NCBI GenBank assembly: GCA_029559475.1
Contig: JAKQBN010000007.1
Location: 1 to 55,751 of the forward strand
Direction of reading: 5' to 3'
From: a bacterium
GTDB taxonomy: Bacteria > UBA4055
Length of the DNA stretch: 55,751 nucleotides
This document shows, one piece after another, positions 35,252 through 45,800 of the stretch (position 1 is its first letter; each line of letters begins with the position of its first letter). Made by a program: the position numbers and the translations under genes. The notes beneath the pieces were generated by a model. The model saw nothing but the letters and a program-made list of their open reading frames with translations, was not told the origin of the DNA and ran no database searches.

Positions 35252-37829
35252 TGTTTAAAACCTCGTATACTTTTTTTGTCAGCCCTGATATAGTGTACGG
35301 TTTCTGAATGAAATCCTTTGCTCCCGCCTTTAATACCTCCTCGACCCTGCTGTCCTGAGTAAAACCCGAAGTGACTACAACTTTAACACTTCCATTAATG
35401 CTGTATATTTCCTCAAAGGTTTCTTTTCCGTTCTTATTAGGCATCATCATATCAAGAAGAACCAGATCTATAGCCTTAATGTTCGTCTTATATTTTTCGA
35501 TTCCTTCTATCCCGTCCTCTGCAAGAATGACATTATATCCCGCCTGATTAAGCATAGCTCTCGCCAATTCTCTCAATACTGGTTCGTCGTCTATGACGAG
35601 TATCGTTCCTGAACCTTTTATGATGTTCTCGTTCTCTTTCTTAACCTGTGAGGCCGTTTTTTTATTGTATTTAGGGAAATATATAATGAATTCCGTGCCT
35701 GATCCGGGAGTTGATTCGACATCAATATGGCCTCCGAACTGCTGTATGATGTTGTAAACAATGGTAAGACCGAGGCCTGTTCCCAGACCTTTCTCCTTTG
35801 TTGAAAAGAAAGGTTCGAATATCTGCTTTATCACATTTGCGTCCATCCCGACCCCTGTATCTTTGATCGAAATTTTTAAATACTCTATTTCAGCAGATCC
35901 TGAAAATCCAATTGATTCTGAGCTCGGCACATTATCTACTATCTCGATCGTGAGAATACCCCCGGGTATTTCATGTTCTTTCCTCATTATCGTCATTGCA
36001 TGGTTCGCGTTAATAGCAAGATTTAATATCACCTGTTCGAGTTGTGTGAAATCAGCGAGAACCATTGTTTTGCTCTCAAGATTGAGCCCAAGTATCTTAA
36101 TTGATTTATCAAAGGTGTTCGAGCATATTTTTACTACATGTTTTAGAACCTCGCCTATCATAACAGGTTCGATCGTCGTATTCTGTTTTCTGGACAGGGT
36201 TAAAAGCCGCTGTACAATGTCTCCTGCCCTTTTTCCAGACTGTTCCATTATATTCAAATACTCATCAAGCTGGTCTTTTGTTATCTCCTGATCTTTATCG
36301 AGCTTGTATTTCAGAATTGATACTACCCCGACTATCCCACTGAGAATATTGTTGAAATCGTGAGCTATCCCGCCTGCAAGAGTACCGATAGTTTCCATTT
36401 TCTGGGCCTGTCTGAGCTGGTCTTCCTTCTTTCTGAGCTCGGTTATGTCGTCGATTCTTATGACCGATCCCTTAACACCGTTGGCAATAAGGGGGAACAT
36501 ATGGATGTTGACATTTATCTTTTCTCCGTCCCTGTAAGGCTCTCTGTATATTTCTATATGACCTTTCTCGTTGATAACTTTTAACAGTTCGTCCTTATAA
36601 ATTCCCAGCTTGGAAATCGATTTCCAGATCTCGTCCCCCTGTTTCATGCCGGTTTTAAGGTCTGAATATTTCTCGGCCGACCTGTTCCACTGTGTTATCT
36701 TTCCGCTGCTGTCTACAGCTATGAGAGCGGAAGGCATTGACTCGAAAATGTTCCACAGATAGTTCTGCAGATACTTTATCCTCGAAAAACTTCTTCCCAG
36801 GCTGGATGCCATTTTATTGTATTCATCCGCAAGTTTTCCTATCTCGTCATGACTCTTGACCTGAAGCGTTTCTATCGGCTGCCCGCTTTCTATCTGACCG
36901 GATGCATTCCCGATGCCTTCGAGAAGGTCAGTGATCGGACTGACCAGTTTGTTTTTGATAAATATACCCAGCAGCAGAATAAGGCCGATAAAAGTAAGTA
37001 TCAGGGCAGTAAAATGCTTTTTGGCCGTCTGAATATATTCCGGATCATCGTCAATGCTGACTGCTCCGTAAAGATCATCGTGAAAATCAGAGAGACGGAA
37101 CACGAGTATCTTTCGCTTTTTCCCAGATATAGTCCCGTCACGTACATATCCGTCATCTTCTCCATTCCTGTCGAGAATGAAAGTTCCCGGAGTAATATTA
37201 AAACCGTATTCGTCTGAAATAGTAGAAAATTTGTTAAGAAGCCCTTTATCGCTTTTCTTGAAGATAGTGAAATCGAAATGAAGTATCCTGCTTAATTCAA
37301 AGAAATTTTCCGCATCTATCAGTTTACCCACCGTGATCTCTGTTTTCTTTCTGTCTGATCCGTAGTGTAATTTTACTATTGAAAGAAAGTTTCCCGATGA
37401 ATAACATATGGACGGTTCATCTTTAGCGAAGCCGAAATCAGCCCCCGAAGATTTCTTGAGCTTTTGAGAATAAAATGATTGATCCATATCCTCTTCGCTT
37501 TTGATAAAAAGGAAATCGAACCCGTAGTTCGATTTTAAATACTCGAACACCTGTTCGTAATCAGGTACTGCTCCATGATCGAAAAAACTTCCGAACTCGT
37601 AATCGTCTCTCAATTTTATCATATTCGCGGACAGCAGATCTGTATTGCGGTCGAATAAAGATTCTATATAAGTTTTCCCTTCGGTTAATGATCTTTCTAC
37701 GCCTGAATAATAATTGTCAGATACGAGATCATACACGAAATAAGTTATTATGCATATCGGAGTAAAAACAATAAGGATAAAAAGAAGTATGAGTTTAAAA
37801 AATAGTTTTTTCTTAATAATATCAAGCAT
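35238..37829 (-). CDS. Hybrid sensor histidine kinase / response regulator
   Basis: 863 residues. A first membrane helix (11-33), an extracytoplasmic sensor region (about 35-270), a second helix (273-291), HAMP (about 292-345, VSPITDLLEGI), PAS (about 358-465, WNIFESMPSALIAVDSSGKITQWN), a HisKA domain with phospho-acceptor His490 in GGIAHDFNN, a HATPase domain (NLAINANHA, DTGVGM, FFSTKEKGLGTGLGL) and a C-terminal receiver with Asp793 in LLDMMMP. The sensor domain belongs to no family I can name. It probably passes phosphate to its own receiver and on to a separate regulator, perhaps the solitary receiver at 17781-18149. The gene overlaps lipA by 14 bases. Confidence 0.93.
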   Translation of the reverse strand: MLDIIKKKLFFKLILLFILIVFTPICIITYFVYDLVSDNYYSGVERSLTEGKTYIESLFDRNTDLLSANMIKLRDDYEFGSFFDHGAVPDYEQVFEYLKSNYGFDFLFIKSEEDMDQSFYSQKLKKSSGADFGFAKDEPSICYSSGNFLSIVKLHYGSDRKKTEITVGKLIDAENFFELSRILHFDFTIFKKSDKGLLNKFSTISDEYGFNITPGTFILDRNGEDDGYVRDGTISGKKRKILVFRLSDFHDDLYGAVSIDDDPEYIQTAKKHFTALILTFIGLILLLGIFIKNKLVSPITDLLEGIGNASGQIESGQPIETLQVKSHDEIGKLADEYNKMASSLGRSFSRIKYLQNYLWNIFESMPSALIAVDSSGKITQWNRSAEKYSDLKTGMKQGDEIWKSISKLGIYKDELLKVINEKGHIEIYREPYRDGEKINVNIHMFPLIANGVKGSVIRIDDITELRKKEDQLRQAQKMETIGTLAGGIAHDFNNILSGIVGVVSILKYKLDKDQEITKDQLDEYLNIMEQSGKRAGDIVQRLLTLSRKQNTTIEPVMIGEVLKHVVKICSNTFDKSIKILGLNLESKTMVLADFTQLEQVILNLAINANHAMTIMRKEHEIPGGILTIEIVDNVPSSESIGFSGSAEIEYLKISIKDTGVGMDANVIKQIFEPFFSTKEKGLGTGLGLTIVYNIIQQFGGHIDVESTPGSGTEFIIYFPKYNKKTASQVKKENENIIKGSGTILVIDDEPVLRELARAMLNQAGYNVILAEDGIEGIEKYKTNIKAIDLVLLDMMMPNKNGKETFEEIYSINGSVKVVVTSGFTQDSRVEEVLKAGAKDFIQKPYTISGLTKKVYEVLNNDRK

Positions 37830-37847
37830 CAGTCCATATTCCTTTTT

Positions 37848-39365
37848 TTAAAGTTTGGAAATATCGGTCATCCTGTTATTCTCACGCATTCCGACAGCCG
37901 ATGTTTCTATTATATAGTCCTTAAGGATCTCCCGCATCTGTTTCTGATAGGTTTCCTTCAGTATTATCCCCATTTCACCGAATTCAGTATATGAATCTCC
38001 GCCCTGAAATATATAATCGGTCATAGAAACTGAATATACGGTATCTTTATCAAGCGGCTTTCCGTTCACTTTGATCGAGTTCTTTACAACTCTGTTCATG
38101 GGCGGCTTGGACGAATCGTAGCTGAATGATATTCCTGAGACCTGAAGAAAGCTTTTACCCATTTTTATAGCGCAGGAACTTTCCAGAATTGTTATCAACT
38201 GGCTGCCTTTGAGATCAGCTGATACCAGATTTCCTTCATAAGGCAGAACGTTGTAGAGATCCTGCAAAGTAACGGGACCTTTTTCGAAGCCGTTCCTGAC
38301 TTTTCCGCTATTCATCACAAAGATGTCGGTCTTTGTATATTCCCGCATAATATCGCAGATAAGATCTCCGAGCGGTGTTTCCGAAGTGAATCGGTCGGTC
38401 TTTGCATGTGGTATGTCTTCAACAGCAGTTCCGAGTACGGTTCCTGTTATTGATTTGATCATCTGCCCGATCTCCGCCATTTTTTTTGTAAGGTTCACAT
38501 CCGGCTCTATTACATCAGAATTCACCGGGTGCCGTCTCGGGTTGACAATTAAGCCTTTCTTGATCTCAAATGATACTATTTCGGATCCGTTGATCCCGCA
38601 GCTGAGTATCGGTTTTTCCTTCGACATTTCGTCGTATTTATTTTTTTCTATAGTCGTTAAAAAAAGTGATACTTCTTTAACCGAGAAAAGGTTCTTGATC
38701 TCTTCGTCTGTCAGGTTAGACGACGAACTTATATTACTGTCGAAATCACCGGCAACGATAATATTCTTGATCCCTTTAGCCTTTAATTCAGCAGTATATT
38801 TTATGACAGAGGAAGCAGGATCGGATATTATGATCTCGCTCACGTCCCGGGCAAGATTGGCTTTGATCACCTTGCCTGAGCTGATCCCGATCACTGCGGA
38901 AATGCTGTCGTTCAGGATAATGTAGGGTTTTATAAAATCGAGCCTTGAAGAATCTTTTGAAATAAGATTAGCGGAGACGAACGGGAATTTAGCTGTTTCT
39001 GAAAGTTGTTTCAGCCTTTCGAATCCGAAATAAAACTCTCTATGTCCTATTACCAAGCATGAGAAACCGAGCTCGTTCATAAGGTCTATCACTGCTTTTC
39101 CTTCAGTAAAATAAGCCTCTGATGTTCCGTAAATGAAATTAGAGTTCCCGATGAGCACTGTACCGCTGTTCCCGCTCTTGTTCCTGATATCATTTATTCT
39201 TGAGGAAATAAGACTGAATCCGCCGGTTCTCAGACTGTCTTTTTCTATCGGAAAAATATTCCCGTTAAGAGAACTTACGGATACTACGTCCAGATCCGCT
39301 TTTACCCCTGAACAAGATAAAATAACAGCTGCTGCTGCAAGCGCGGCCGAAAATAATCTCTTCAT
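37848..39365 (-). CDS. UshA/5'-nucleotidase-like lipoprotein with degenerate phosphoesterase domain
   Basis: 505 residues with a lipoprotein signal (lipobox VILSC, Cys18). The C-terminal domain (from about residue 300) is clearly the 5'-nucleotidase C domain: ETPLGDLICDIMREYT, NSGKVRNGFEKGPVTLQDLYNVLPYEGNLV, and IFQGGDSYTEF. The N-terminal metallophosphoesterase has the right outline but not the metal ligands: the usual DxH near the start is SSLNGN, the GD of DAGD is IGNS (72-75), and GNHEFD is GHREFY (107-112). Catalysis is therefore unlikely; ligand binding by the C-domain remains possible. A GGGAGG precedes the ATG. It lies between the histidine kinase and the DUF4175-like gene. Confidence 0.8.
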   Translation of the reverse strand: MKRLFSAALAAAAVILSCSGVKADLDVVSVSSLNGNIFPIEKDSLRTGGFSLISSRINDIRNKSGNSGTVLIGNSNFIYGTSEAYFTEGKAVIDLMNELGFSCLVIGHREFYFGFERLKQLSETAKFPFVSANLISKDSSRLDFIKPYIILNDSISAVIGISSGKVIKANLARDVSEIIISDPASSVIKYTAELKAKGIKNIIVAGDFDSNISSSSNLTDEEIKNLFSVKEVSLFLTTIEKNKYDEMSKEKPILSCGINGSEIVSFEIKKGLIVNPRRHPVNSDVIEPDVNLTKKMAEIGQMIKSITGTVLGTAVEDIPHAKTDRFTSETPLGDLICDIMREYTKTDIFVMNSGKVRNGFEKGPVTLQDLYNVLPYEGNLVSADLKGSQLITILESSCAIKMGKSFLQVSGISFSYDSSKPPMNRVVKNSIKVNGKPLDKDTVYSVSMTDYIFQGGDSYTEFGEMGIILKETYQKQMREILKDYIIETSAVGMRENNRMTDISKL

Positions 39366-39376
39366 AAAAGCCTCCC

Positions 39377-42300
39377 TCAGTTTTCAAGTTCTTTAAAGTA
39401 ATTTTTTATTTTAACTTTATATTTGTTCGTATAACCGTCCTTCAATGATCTGAGCATCATCTCTCTTAAGTCCTGGCCGTTTTTTATTTTTAGCACTCCG
39501 GGATCTACCGCTATCTTATCACCTGATGAACTTTCTCTTTTATTCTCATATTTTTCCCTTTTCGCCGACTCTATAGCGTCAAGAAGTTTATCGAGCGCCT
39601 GATTCTGATTAGCCATTAATGATTCTGTGAGTTTTTTGTCTTTGAGCTGCTTTTCTGCTTCTTTCATGGATTCTGCCGCGTTGCCGAGTTTTTTCCCCAG
39701 TCCGGAATTTCCAGCCATTCCGCCTTCACCGCCCGGTCCCTGCTTTGGACTGCCGCTGCCGCCCGGTTTTCCGTTATCACCCGGTATATTTCCGCTCATT
39801 CCGTCCATCGGAGATCCCTGATCACCCGGCTGGCCTTCTTTTCCGGGCTGCTGCATCTTAGACTGCATTTTCATTAAAGCTTCGTATAATTGAGCCTGCT
39901 CCATTGCAAGCCTGTTCATCATCTGCTGCATCTGCGACATGCTCATCTGCCCCTGTCCGCTCTGCATGGACGATGTCTGAGAGTTGAGTTCAGCTTGCTT
40001 TCTAGCCATCTCCTCCATCTTTTTGATCATTTCATCCATCCCGGATGCGGAAGAGGAATTATCCATCTCGTCTTTCGCGTCATTCAGCAGTACTGCGAGT
40101 CTGTTCAGACCACCCATAAGAGCGTTGTTCCTGTCGTAAGTTGCCGAGAACTGACGGTTTTTGATTATTTCCGACATCTGACCGAAAAGAGATGAGATCC
40201 TTCCTAACTGACCTATAGTAAGATTGTTTATGAAAAAGGTTCTTTTAGCGATCGCGAATATCTTCTCGGTAACAGAATTAAACGAGCTTTCCGCTCTTGA
40301 GAATTTTTTCAGAACTTCAGATGAATGCGATGACCCTGAAGACAGGTCTTTTGAAAAATTCTTGACCTCTTCAACTCTTTCAGAAACCAGAATTACTTCC
40401 GAGATCACCTTCTCGATCTCTTTTTTCATTTCTTTCTTCTGCTTTTCATTCATTTCATCCTTTAATTCGGCCAGGCTCTTTTTTGTTTTAAGAAGCTCTG
40501 ATGCTATTTCAGTCCCTTTATTTTTAGCGTTTTTAGCGTCATTTTTTTCCAGGCTTTTCTTCATTTCCGCAAAATCATTTTTTGTTCCGTCTTTATCAAG
40601 CTCAGACATAATTTCACCGACACTGAGCTCTTTTGAATCTTTATTCAGTTTGTCGAGTTCTTTTTCAAAGAAACTGAACGATGATTCTATCTTTTCTTCT
40701 TTGGTGACCTCCTTTTTCGCGTCATTCGCTTCTGATAATGCGGAATTAACTTCATTCTGCCTTGTTATCATATCGTCCAGCTGCCTGATAAGCCTTTCGA
40801 TCATATATTCGTTCTTTATCTGCTCCAGAATCTCAATCGATTTCTCGAGTTCTTCGCCGAACTGCTTCTGCTGCTGTTCAAAATCGCTCAGCAGTTCAGC
40901 ATATTTGTTCTTATCGAATTTTCCCGCATCCGACATCTCGCTCAGCTTCTTAAGCTTTTCTTTCATGTCATCAGGAAAAATACCGTCGATCAGCTCCTTC
41001 AACTTCATGTATTTCTGCATTGTTTCTTCGCTGATTATCGAGTTTTCGTCAAGCGTAGAAATATTTTCGCTGATATCTTCTTTAAGTTCGTCAAGTGTTC
41101 TGTTCATTCTCTCCTGATCATCCGCCATCTGCTTTAATTTCTTTTCATCCTCCCATCCCAGCTGCTGATTCTTTTTTAATTTTTCTGCGATATTGGAAAG
41201 TTTTTCAATCACCTCATTACTTTTTTTAAGCTCTTCTTTCAGCACCCTGTCCTGTGTCTCATAATTTTGTTCTGATCCCGCTAGCAACTGCTCCATAGAG
41301 GGGAGCATAACTGTCCTAATCTCTGAATCGGTAAATTTTGGCCCTGATACACCGTCGTTGTCGAAAACCCTTATGAACACTTCGACTTTATCTTCGGGAA
41401 GAAGGTTAAGATCAGCACAAGAAAACGAAGTGTTTATGGCGTATACGCCGTCTGAGTTCTCCTTTACAGGGATACGTATCTTTGCGTATCCGGATCTTTC
41501 AGTCTTGCCCGCGAACTCCAGAAAAGAAATTTTCCTATAGTTGACGAATGCTGAACTAAGCTCGAAGTCATCCGCGGCTGCAGCTAGAACCGGAACGTTC
41601 AGCGACTGATCGATCAGATAACCGTCTTCGGGAAGAATAAAGTTGACTACCGGGAATTCGTCTTTTATTATCTCTGCTTTCTGAACAACAGGATCGAAAT
41701 TTTTAAGTACTATCCCGCGCTCGCTCGAGTAAAGTCTGAAAGTGAATTCGGAATCAGACAGAAAGCTAATTTCATTAAAATACGATCCGTCTGAATTTCT
41801 GATCAGTTCTTTTCTTTTCCCGTCTGTAAACTCAATAAAAGCCGAATCGAGTTCATTTACCGTAGTTTTTATATTGAATTTTACTTTTGAACCTTTATAA
41901 AGTGAGATTTTCGAAATGATCTCGTTATATTCTTTTTCCGGAATTCTGGTATAATCCGGAGATATAACTTTTACAGACATCGAGGATATGTCTGGTCTTC
42001 TGATAACCGAGACGAACCCGGTATCGGATACGGTTTCTGACGATTCGAAATAATAGTAGAAACTCGTATTTTCTGCAGTTCGGATCCTGAACAATCCCGG
42101 ATCCGCAGGCATTACCTCCCTGCTTATGAATACATCGCTGTTGACGTACCTTTTCTTTAATCTGATAATTCCGGGTACGTCGCCATCAGATCTGCATACA
42201 AGCTCGATCGAATCCATTTCTGCTGTTAAAATATCTTTGCTGATCAGCTTTAGAAAGTGGCTTGGAGGAACTGAATAATCCCTGCTGAAATTTATAAGCC

Positions 42301-42841
42301 GTTCGCCTGCTGATATAGCGGAATTTATATTTAAGATCGCAGCCGCAGTCAAACCCGCTGCCGCCAGCCTGAACCACGATAGATATGTCTGCCGGTAAGA
42401 AAAGAACACAGGTTTTTCCCTTTTTTCGTTAAACCTTTGGGCAAGATCGTTGAAGGCGATATCATAAAGAGCTGAATTCTCTTTTTTAATGCTCAGATCG
42501 TGCATCATCAGCAGATTGAGGTCAGGATATGCAGAGTCGATTTCGGAAACTGTCTCTCTTTTACTGAGCCTGTGTTTTTTATAGCTTCGAAAAAAGAATA
42601 TCAGGTAACGGATCAATATTATTAGAACCGCGGCGGTACCTGCAAAGAACAGGATCCTCCTTGCTGATGTGCCGAACCGGTAAGACATTTCAATCATGAT
42701 CAAAATTACGATTATAATTGCAGAAAAGAATACTGTTCCAGACAGTTTTGCTATGTTGGCTCTAATAAAATTCAGAGAAACATACCTGCCGATCAGTAAA
42801 GAAACATTATCCCGGATATTTTCAGTAATTTTTTTGTGCAC
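39377..42841 (-). CDS. Large membrane coiled-coil protein (DUF4175-like)
   Basis: 1154 residues. Two membrane helices lie in the first 85 residues (SGTVFFSAIIIVILIMIEM and ILFFAGTAAVLIILIRYLIFFF) and a third near 155-178. A beta-rich extracytoplasmic region (about 195-520) follows, then about 350 residues of Lys/Glu-rich coiled coil, and a Met/Gln- then Gly/Pro-rich stretch (about 990-1065) of MQSGQGQMSMSQMQQMMNR type before a basic tail. The layout is that of DUF4175-family proteins of unknown function. Start is GTG at 42841, overlapping the kinase gene by 20 bases, so translation is coupled to the kinase. Proposed role: an envelope scaffold; this is inference. Confidence 0.75.
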   Translation of the reverse strand: MHKKITENIRDNVSLLIGRYVSLNFIRANIAKLSGTVFFSAIIIVILIMIEMSYRFGTSARRILFFAGTAAVLIILIRYLIFFFRSYKKHRLSKRETVSEIDSAYPDLNLLMMHDLSIKKENSALYDIAFNDLAQRFNEKREKPVFFSYRQTYLSWFRLAAAGLTAAAILNINSAISAGERLINFSRDYSVPPSHFLKLISKDILTAEMDSIELVCRSDGDVPGIIRLKKRYVNSDVFISREVMPADPGLFRIRTAENTSFYYYFESSETVSDTGFVSVIRRPDISSMSVKVISPDYTRIPEKEYNEIISKISLYKGSKVKFNIKTTVNELDSAFIEFTDGKRKELIRNSDGSYFNEISFLSDSEFTFRLYSSERGIVLKNFDPVVQKAEIIKDEFPVVNFILPEDGYLIDQSLNVPVLAAAADDFELSSAFVNYRKISFLEFAGKTERSGYAKIRIPVKENSDGVYAINTSFSCADLNLLPEDKVEVFIRVFDNDGVSGPKFTDSEIRTVMLPSMEQLLAGSEQNYETQDRVLKEELKKSNEVIEKLSNIAEKLKKNQQLGWEDEKKLKQMADDQERMNRTLDELKEDISENISTLDENSIISEETMQKYMKLKELIDGIFPDDMKEKLKKLSEMSDAGKFDKNKYAELLSDFEQQQKQFGEELEKSIEILEQIKNEYMIERLIRQLDDMITRQNEVNSALSEANDAKKEVTKEEKIESSFSFFEKELDKLNKDSKELSVGEIMSELDKDGTKNDFAEMKKSLEKNDAKNAKNKGTEIASELLKTKKSLAELKDEMNEKQKKEMKKEIEKVISEVILVSERVEEVKNFSKDLSSGSSHSSEVLKKFSRAESSFNSVTEKIFAIAKRTFFINNLTIGQLGRISSLFGQMSEIIKNRQFSATYDRNNALMGGLNRLAVLLNDAKDEMDNSSSASGMDEMIKKMEEMARKQAELNSQTSSMQSGQGQMSMSQMQQMMNRLAMEQAQLYEALMKMQSKMQQPGKEGQPGDQGSPMDGMSGNIPGDNGKPGGSGSPKQGPGGEGGMAGNSGLGKKLGNAAESMKEAEKQLKDKKLTESLMANQNQALDKLLDAIESAKREKYENKRESSSGDKIAVDPGVLKIKNGQDLREMMLRSLKDGYTNKYKVKIKNYFKELEN

Positions 42842-45800
42842 TCGGCATCCTGTTGTCCTGTTTCATTTCCTCCTCTTCTATCACTCTTGAAGAGTAACGC
42901 AGTTCGGGGTAATCTTCCGAATATTTTTCGAATTCCTTTTTGGCCAGTTTGAAGCAGGATAGCGCTCTGTAATTTTCTTCCATGTCCATATATACCCTAC
43001 CGAGATTGTAATTGACCTGAGCTTTATAAAAACTCAGTTCGTGGTTTCCGAGGAACTGAATTATGTTCGACATGTCTTTTATTCCGTTAGCCTGATCACC
43101 GGCATAGCATCTTATCCTGTCATAAAATATCATAAGTTTCAGATTTAGCAGTTTATTTTCTTTGAGTATCTCATCATTCTGAACATAAAGAGAATGTGCA
43201 TGACTGACGGTCTGAACTGTACGATTGTAATCTTTCATTTTATCGTAGACCAGAGCTTTTATGACTCTAAACATTATTCTTCTGTGGAGCATGGCGAAAG
43301 ATTCGACCGTCTTCTCTATCTTCTGCAGTGTTTTCAAAGCTTTTTTATGTTTGCCGGACTGCATCGAAACAAGAGCTTCAAGTATGTGGAACTCTATGAC
43401 GAAGTTCCTGTTCTCCTTCGTAAAATATGCTTCTGCCATCTGAAGAATTTTTCGGGCTTCCTCTGTTTTGTACATCCTTAGAAGAATCCTGCATTCCAGA
43501 AAAAAACATTCAGTCAGTTTTACATTTCTTTTTAAAAGAGCTCTAATTTCTTTGGACCTGTTTATACTGAAAATCGCGTCTTCCGTCTGACCGGTCTGAT
43601 AATATATAAGCGCTCTGTTGTAATAAATATCTCCTGAAAGGTCTGCGATGTTCACGTCCTCGGGTTTTTCCACGCCGCAGTTGATGAACTCCAGAGCTTT
43701 ATCTATATCTACTTTATTCATCTCGAATTCGGCTATCCTGTGAGACGATTTTACTTCGTATGTAATATCGTTTTGATCCTTGGCCAGAGCATTGCATTTT
43801 TCGTAATACTCCAGAGATGTGCTCTTGTCGTTTAACCATCTGCAAATATCTCCAAGCGAGCAGTATGTGTCAAGCATATGCTCGATCTCATTGTAACGTG
43901 TAAAAACATCAAGAGAATAAAGCAGGTCGCCGTATATATTTTTTAAATTTCCGAGAAGTATCTTGATCTTGCAGATCTTAAGCAGTGTTTTTGTCTTCAA
44001 AAGCTCGTTTCTGCTCTTTTTGTAAACTCCCATCGCTTTTTTATAAAAACTCAGGGATTTTTCATATCTGCCGTTGTTCTTGTTGTGATCGCCAAGCCAC
44101 ACAAAGTAAGACGCTTTTATTTCCTTAGGCATATTTCTTTTGATCTTGAAATTGATAAGCCATTCTCTTGTATTGTCGAGATGGTCATATCTGCCTGCTT
44201 TTGAAGCGCAGTCGAATTTAATAAGTTTTATTTTTAAAAGGTCGATATCTGAGACTGTGTGCTTCTCGTTCTCGAATTTCACAAGCTGATCGAGCACGGT
44301 GTCATAACTTCCGAGGATCGTCTGATTCTGAATTATCTTGATGAATATATCTATGTTCTTCTGAGGATCGGTCTCAATAGTCTGCAGCCTCTTCAGGTTC
44401 GTGACAGCGAACTCGAGGTTATTCTCCTCGAAGGATTTATTGATAGCTGATCCAAGCATGACGATCGCTTTGTCAACACGGTTCTGACACCGGAAGTAAT
44501 AATCGGCAAGTGCATATATGTTGTTACCTGTAACTCCGAATTTTTTCTCGATCAGTCTTGCGGTCATCTCGTTCCATCTCGGATATTCGTCTTTCTGGAA
44601 ATCCTTGACGACAGAATTGTGAAAAAGTTTATTCCCCAGATAATAACGGTAGCCGTCGTAGTATTTGATCTTTTCTATTACTTCACTGTCAGTAAGTTTC
44701 TGGAGAAATTTTATTATTATCTGCCGATTGACCATCGTTACTTTAGCGATTATTTCTACAATATCGAAAGCGGCCGGTCTTCCGATTATCATCAGCTCTT
44801 TAATAATGGCTTGTTCTATTATTGAAAAACGCTTGAAATTGCTGAAAGTGATCTCACGTAATCCGAGAGTGAGTTCAGACAAGAAAGACGGATTCAGTAT
44901 CCATTTCATCTTATAGCGATTCAGATAATTGTTGTTGAAAAGATATATCATGAGCTCGTTTATATAGTAAGGCACACCGCCCGTAAATTTATGGATGAAA
45001 CTGACGACTTCTTCCGGGATCGACGTTTCCATTAATAGCTGTGTCACATATTCCCTCGTTTCTACAAGGGCCAGTGGATTAATATCGAGTTTGTGAATGT
45101 TCTCTCTCAGCCTTTTTATAGTTATCTTGTGGTATGACTTAAGGTTTTCGATCTGAACCGTTGTAACTATCATGAATGCCATCTGTTTTTCAGGATATTT
45201 GCGCATTTCCCCGGCCAGACGTTCCAGCAGGTTTATAGACGGCGAATTGGAATTGTCAAAATCCTTAAGCTCCAACACGAATTTATTCTTTCTCGAAATA
45301 CTGCAGATAAATTCAGCCATGGCATCAACTTCTTCGATCCTTTTCAGCTTCGATCCCGCCATATCGTCGTAATTTTCTATCTCATCGTCGTTCTCGAAAA
45401 GGAATTTCAGCCTGGGAAACTCCTCGAGATTTAGCCTGTAAACCCTGAACATCTCGAGTATGATTATCTCGAATGCCTGATAAGTCGTTTCGTCACCCCG
45501 GATGAAATTAGCAGTAAAATAATCAATGTTCTCATTCAGCTGTATCAGGTATTTATATTCTCGGAGTATAGATGATTTTCCGTTACCGTATCTTCCAATC
45601 AGAAATATCGGTTTATTATCGTAAAATATCTTTTCCTTGAATACTTTGGATGATATCTCCATCAGAAAGCTCAGCTCCTTCTTTCTGCCTATGAGTTTGC
45701 CTGAAGAAATATAAGATCTTATGCCCATCCCTGTAAAAAGATATTGTACCGAACTTTTTTTCTGAGGATCTTCAACAAGATCCATTATTATCTCGTCGGC

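Noticed and set aside
40224-41117. 297-codon + strand open frame, Ser/Phe-rich
   Set aside because: It is antisense to the Lys/Glu-rich coiled coil of the DUF4175-like gene; such coiled coils produce long Ser/Phe-rich open frames on the other strand.
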